Part shown: positions 12,764 to 15,535 of the stretch, one piece after another | Layout: the number at the start of each line of letters is the position of its first letter | Position numbering within the stretch: the first letter of the stretch is position 1 | Source: Sideroxyarcus sp045866275 | Lineage (GTDB): Bacteria; Pseudomonadota; Gammaproteobacteria; Burkholderiales; Gallionellaceae | Length of the DNA: 15,535 nucleotides | Assembly: GCA_045866275.1 (NCBI GenBank) | Contig: BAAFRX010000029.1 | Span: 1-15,535, forward strand | Direction: 5' to 3' | Notes under the pieces: model-generated | Databases searched by the model: none | What the model was told of the DNA's origin: nothing | The model's input: only the letters and a program-made list of their open reading frames with translations | Program-made: the position numbers and the translations under genes

Positions 12764-13234
12764 ATGCCAAGACGTAGAGAAGTCCCCAAGCGCGAAGTTC
12801 TGCCCGACCCAAAATTCGGTAACCAGGATCTTTCCAAGTTCGTCAACGTGCTGATGACCGACGGCAAGAAGTCGGTGGCCGAGCGCATTTTGTATGGTGC
12901 GCTGGCGCAGGTTGGCAAGAAGAGCGGCAAGGACCCGATCGAGGTGTTCAATCTCGCGCTGAACAACGCCAAGCCGCAGGTGGAAGTGAAAAGTCGCCGC
13001 GTCGGCGGTGCCAACTACCAGGTTCCGGTTGAGGTGCGTCCGTCGCGTCGCATGGCGCTGGCCATGCGCTGGCTGAAGGATTTTGCGCGCAAACGCGGCG
13101 AGAAGTCGATGGACATGCGCCTGGCGGGCGAGTTGATCGATGCTTCCGAGGGTCGTGGCGGCGCAGTCAAGAAGCGTGAGGAAGTTCACCGCATGGCCGA
13201 GGCCAACAAGGCATTCTCGCACTTCCGTTTCTAA
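12764..13234 (+). CDS. rpsG: 30S ribosomal protein S7
   Basis: S7 nucleates assembly of the 16S rRNA 3' (head) domain and lines the mRNA exit channel and the E site. The 156-residue product starts MPRRREVPKREVLPDPKFG, has the S7 signature near the N-terminus (about 20-46, FVNVLMTDGKKSVAERI) and the rRNA-binding PVEVRPSRRMALAMRWL (about 91-107), and ends in the shorter 156-residue form. ATG at 12764 is preceded by GAGGT (12753-12757). In E. coli S7 represses the str operon by binding a roughly 100-nt rpsL-rpsG spacer. Here the spacer is only 33 nt, so that operator cannot be present in the same form. fusA follows after 27 nt. Confidence 0.99.
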   Translation: MPRRREVPKREVLPDPKFGNQDLSKFVNVLMTDGKKSVAERILYGALAQVGKKSGKDPIEVFNLALNNAKPQVEVKSRRVGGANYQVPVEVRPSRRMALAMRWLKDFARKRGEKSMDMRLAGELIDASEGRGGAVKKREEVHRMAEANKAFSHFRF

Positions 13235-13261
13235 TCAAGAATCCAGAGTCAGGTAATCATC

Positions 13262-15355
<2,094 letters not shown>

Positions 15356-15379
15356 ATTTTGATTTAGAGGACGACTATC

Positions 15380-15535
15380 ATGGCAAAGAGCAAATTTGAA
15401 CGTACCAAACCGCACGTAAACGTCGGCACGATTGGCCACGTTGACCACGGCAAGACCACCCTGACGGCGGCGATCACCACCGTGCTATCGAAGAAATTCG
15501 GGGGTGAAGCCAAGGCGTATGACCAGATCGACGCG
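15380..15535 (+). CDS. tuf: Elongation factor Tu, 5' end (partial, second tuf copy)
   Basis: This is the N-terminal part of EF-Tu, truncated by the window end after 52 codons. It starts MAKSKFERTKPHVNVGTIGH and shows the G1 P-loop GHVDHGKT at 19-26; the frame stays open to base 15535. ATG at 15380 is preceded by AGAGGA (15366-15371) with 8 nt spacing. It follows fusA by 24 nt and is the last visible gene of the str operon (rpsL-rpsG-fusA-tuf), transcribed from the promoter ahead of rpsL and probably also by read-through from rpoBC. In related genomes the S10 ribosomal protein operon comes next, but that lies outside the window. Confidence 0.99.
   Translation, partial: MAKSKFERTKPHVNVGTIGHVDHGKTTLTAAITTVLSKKFGGEAKAYDQIDA

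Overview
The window is a conserved core of bacterial translation and transcription genes, all on the + strand: tuf (3' end) - tRNA-Trp - secE - nusG - rplK - rplA - rplJ - rplL - rpoB - rpoC - rpsL - rpsG - fusA - tuf (5' end). Protein lengths and motifs are proteobacterial. The unbroken run from rpoBC into rpsL-rpsG-fusA-tuf, together with a tRNA-Trp/secE/nusG block behind a second tuf, fits a betaproteobacterium. The GC-rich coding sequence and the purine/pyrimidine-rich intergenic palindromes suggest the Nitrosomonadales/Gallionellaceae side, but that finer placement is an inference from memory and was not tested.

Layout: 1-154 is the last 50 codons of one tuf copy. A spacer with a 10-bp inverted repeat follows, then trpT (231-306) and the overlapping secE/nusG pair. 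The 149-bp nusG-rplK spacer holds a second purine/pyrimidine palindrome and a bulged stem-loop that is a good candidate for the L1 autoregulatory site. rplK and rplA are 1 nt apart. A 245-nt leader with L10-leader hallmarks and a tight hairpin precedes rplJ, which starts with TTG. rplL is followed by a strong 12-bp hairpin with a short T-run, where an attenuator is expected before rpoB. rpoB and rpoC are intact, with all catalytic and zinc-binding residues visible. Six bases after the rpoC stop lies a near-consensus sigma70 promoter with a GC-rich discriminator, driving the str operon (rpsL, rpsG, fusA, tuf). The window ends 52 codons into the second tuf.

Together the genes supply the RNA polymerase core (beta, beta'), a polymerase processivity factor (NusG), the ribosomal L1/L11 and L10-L7/L12 stalk proteins, the decoding-centre proteins S12 and S7, the two main elongation factors (EF-G, EF-Tu), one tRNA and a Sec translocase subunit. 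The proposed regulation is ribosomal-protein feedback at mRNA leaders (L1, L10), partial termination between rplL and rpoB, and a probably stringently controlled internal promoter for the str genes.

I found no accessory, mobile, defence or previously undescribed system. The points worth a second look are in the spacers: the candidate RNA regulatory elements, the related-looking palindromes, a short reading frame overlapping the rplJ start, and a possible two-state leader upstream of rpsL. No spacer between genes exceeds 300 bases.
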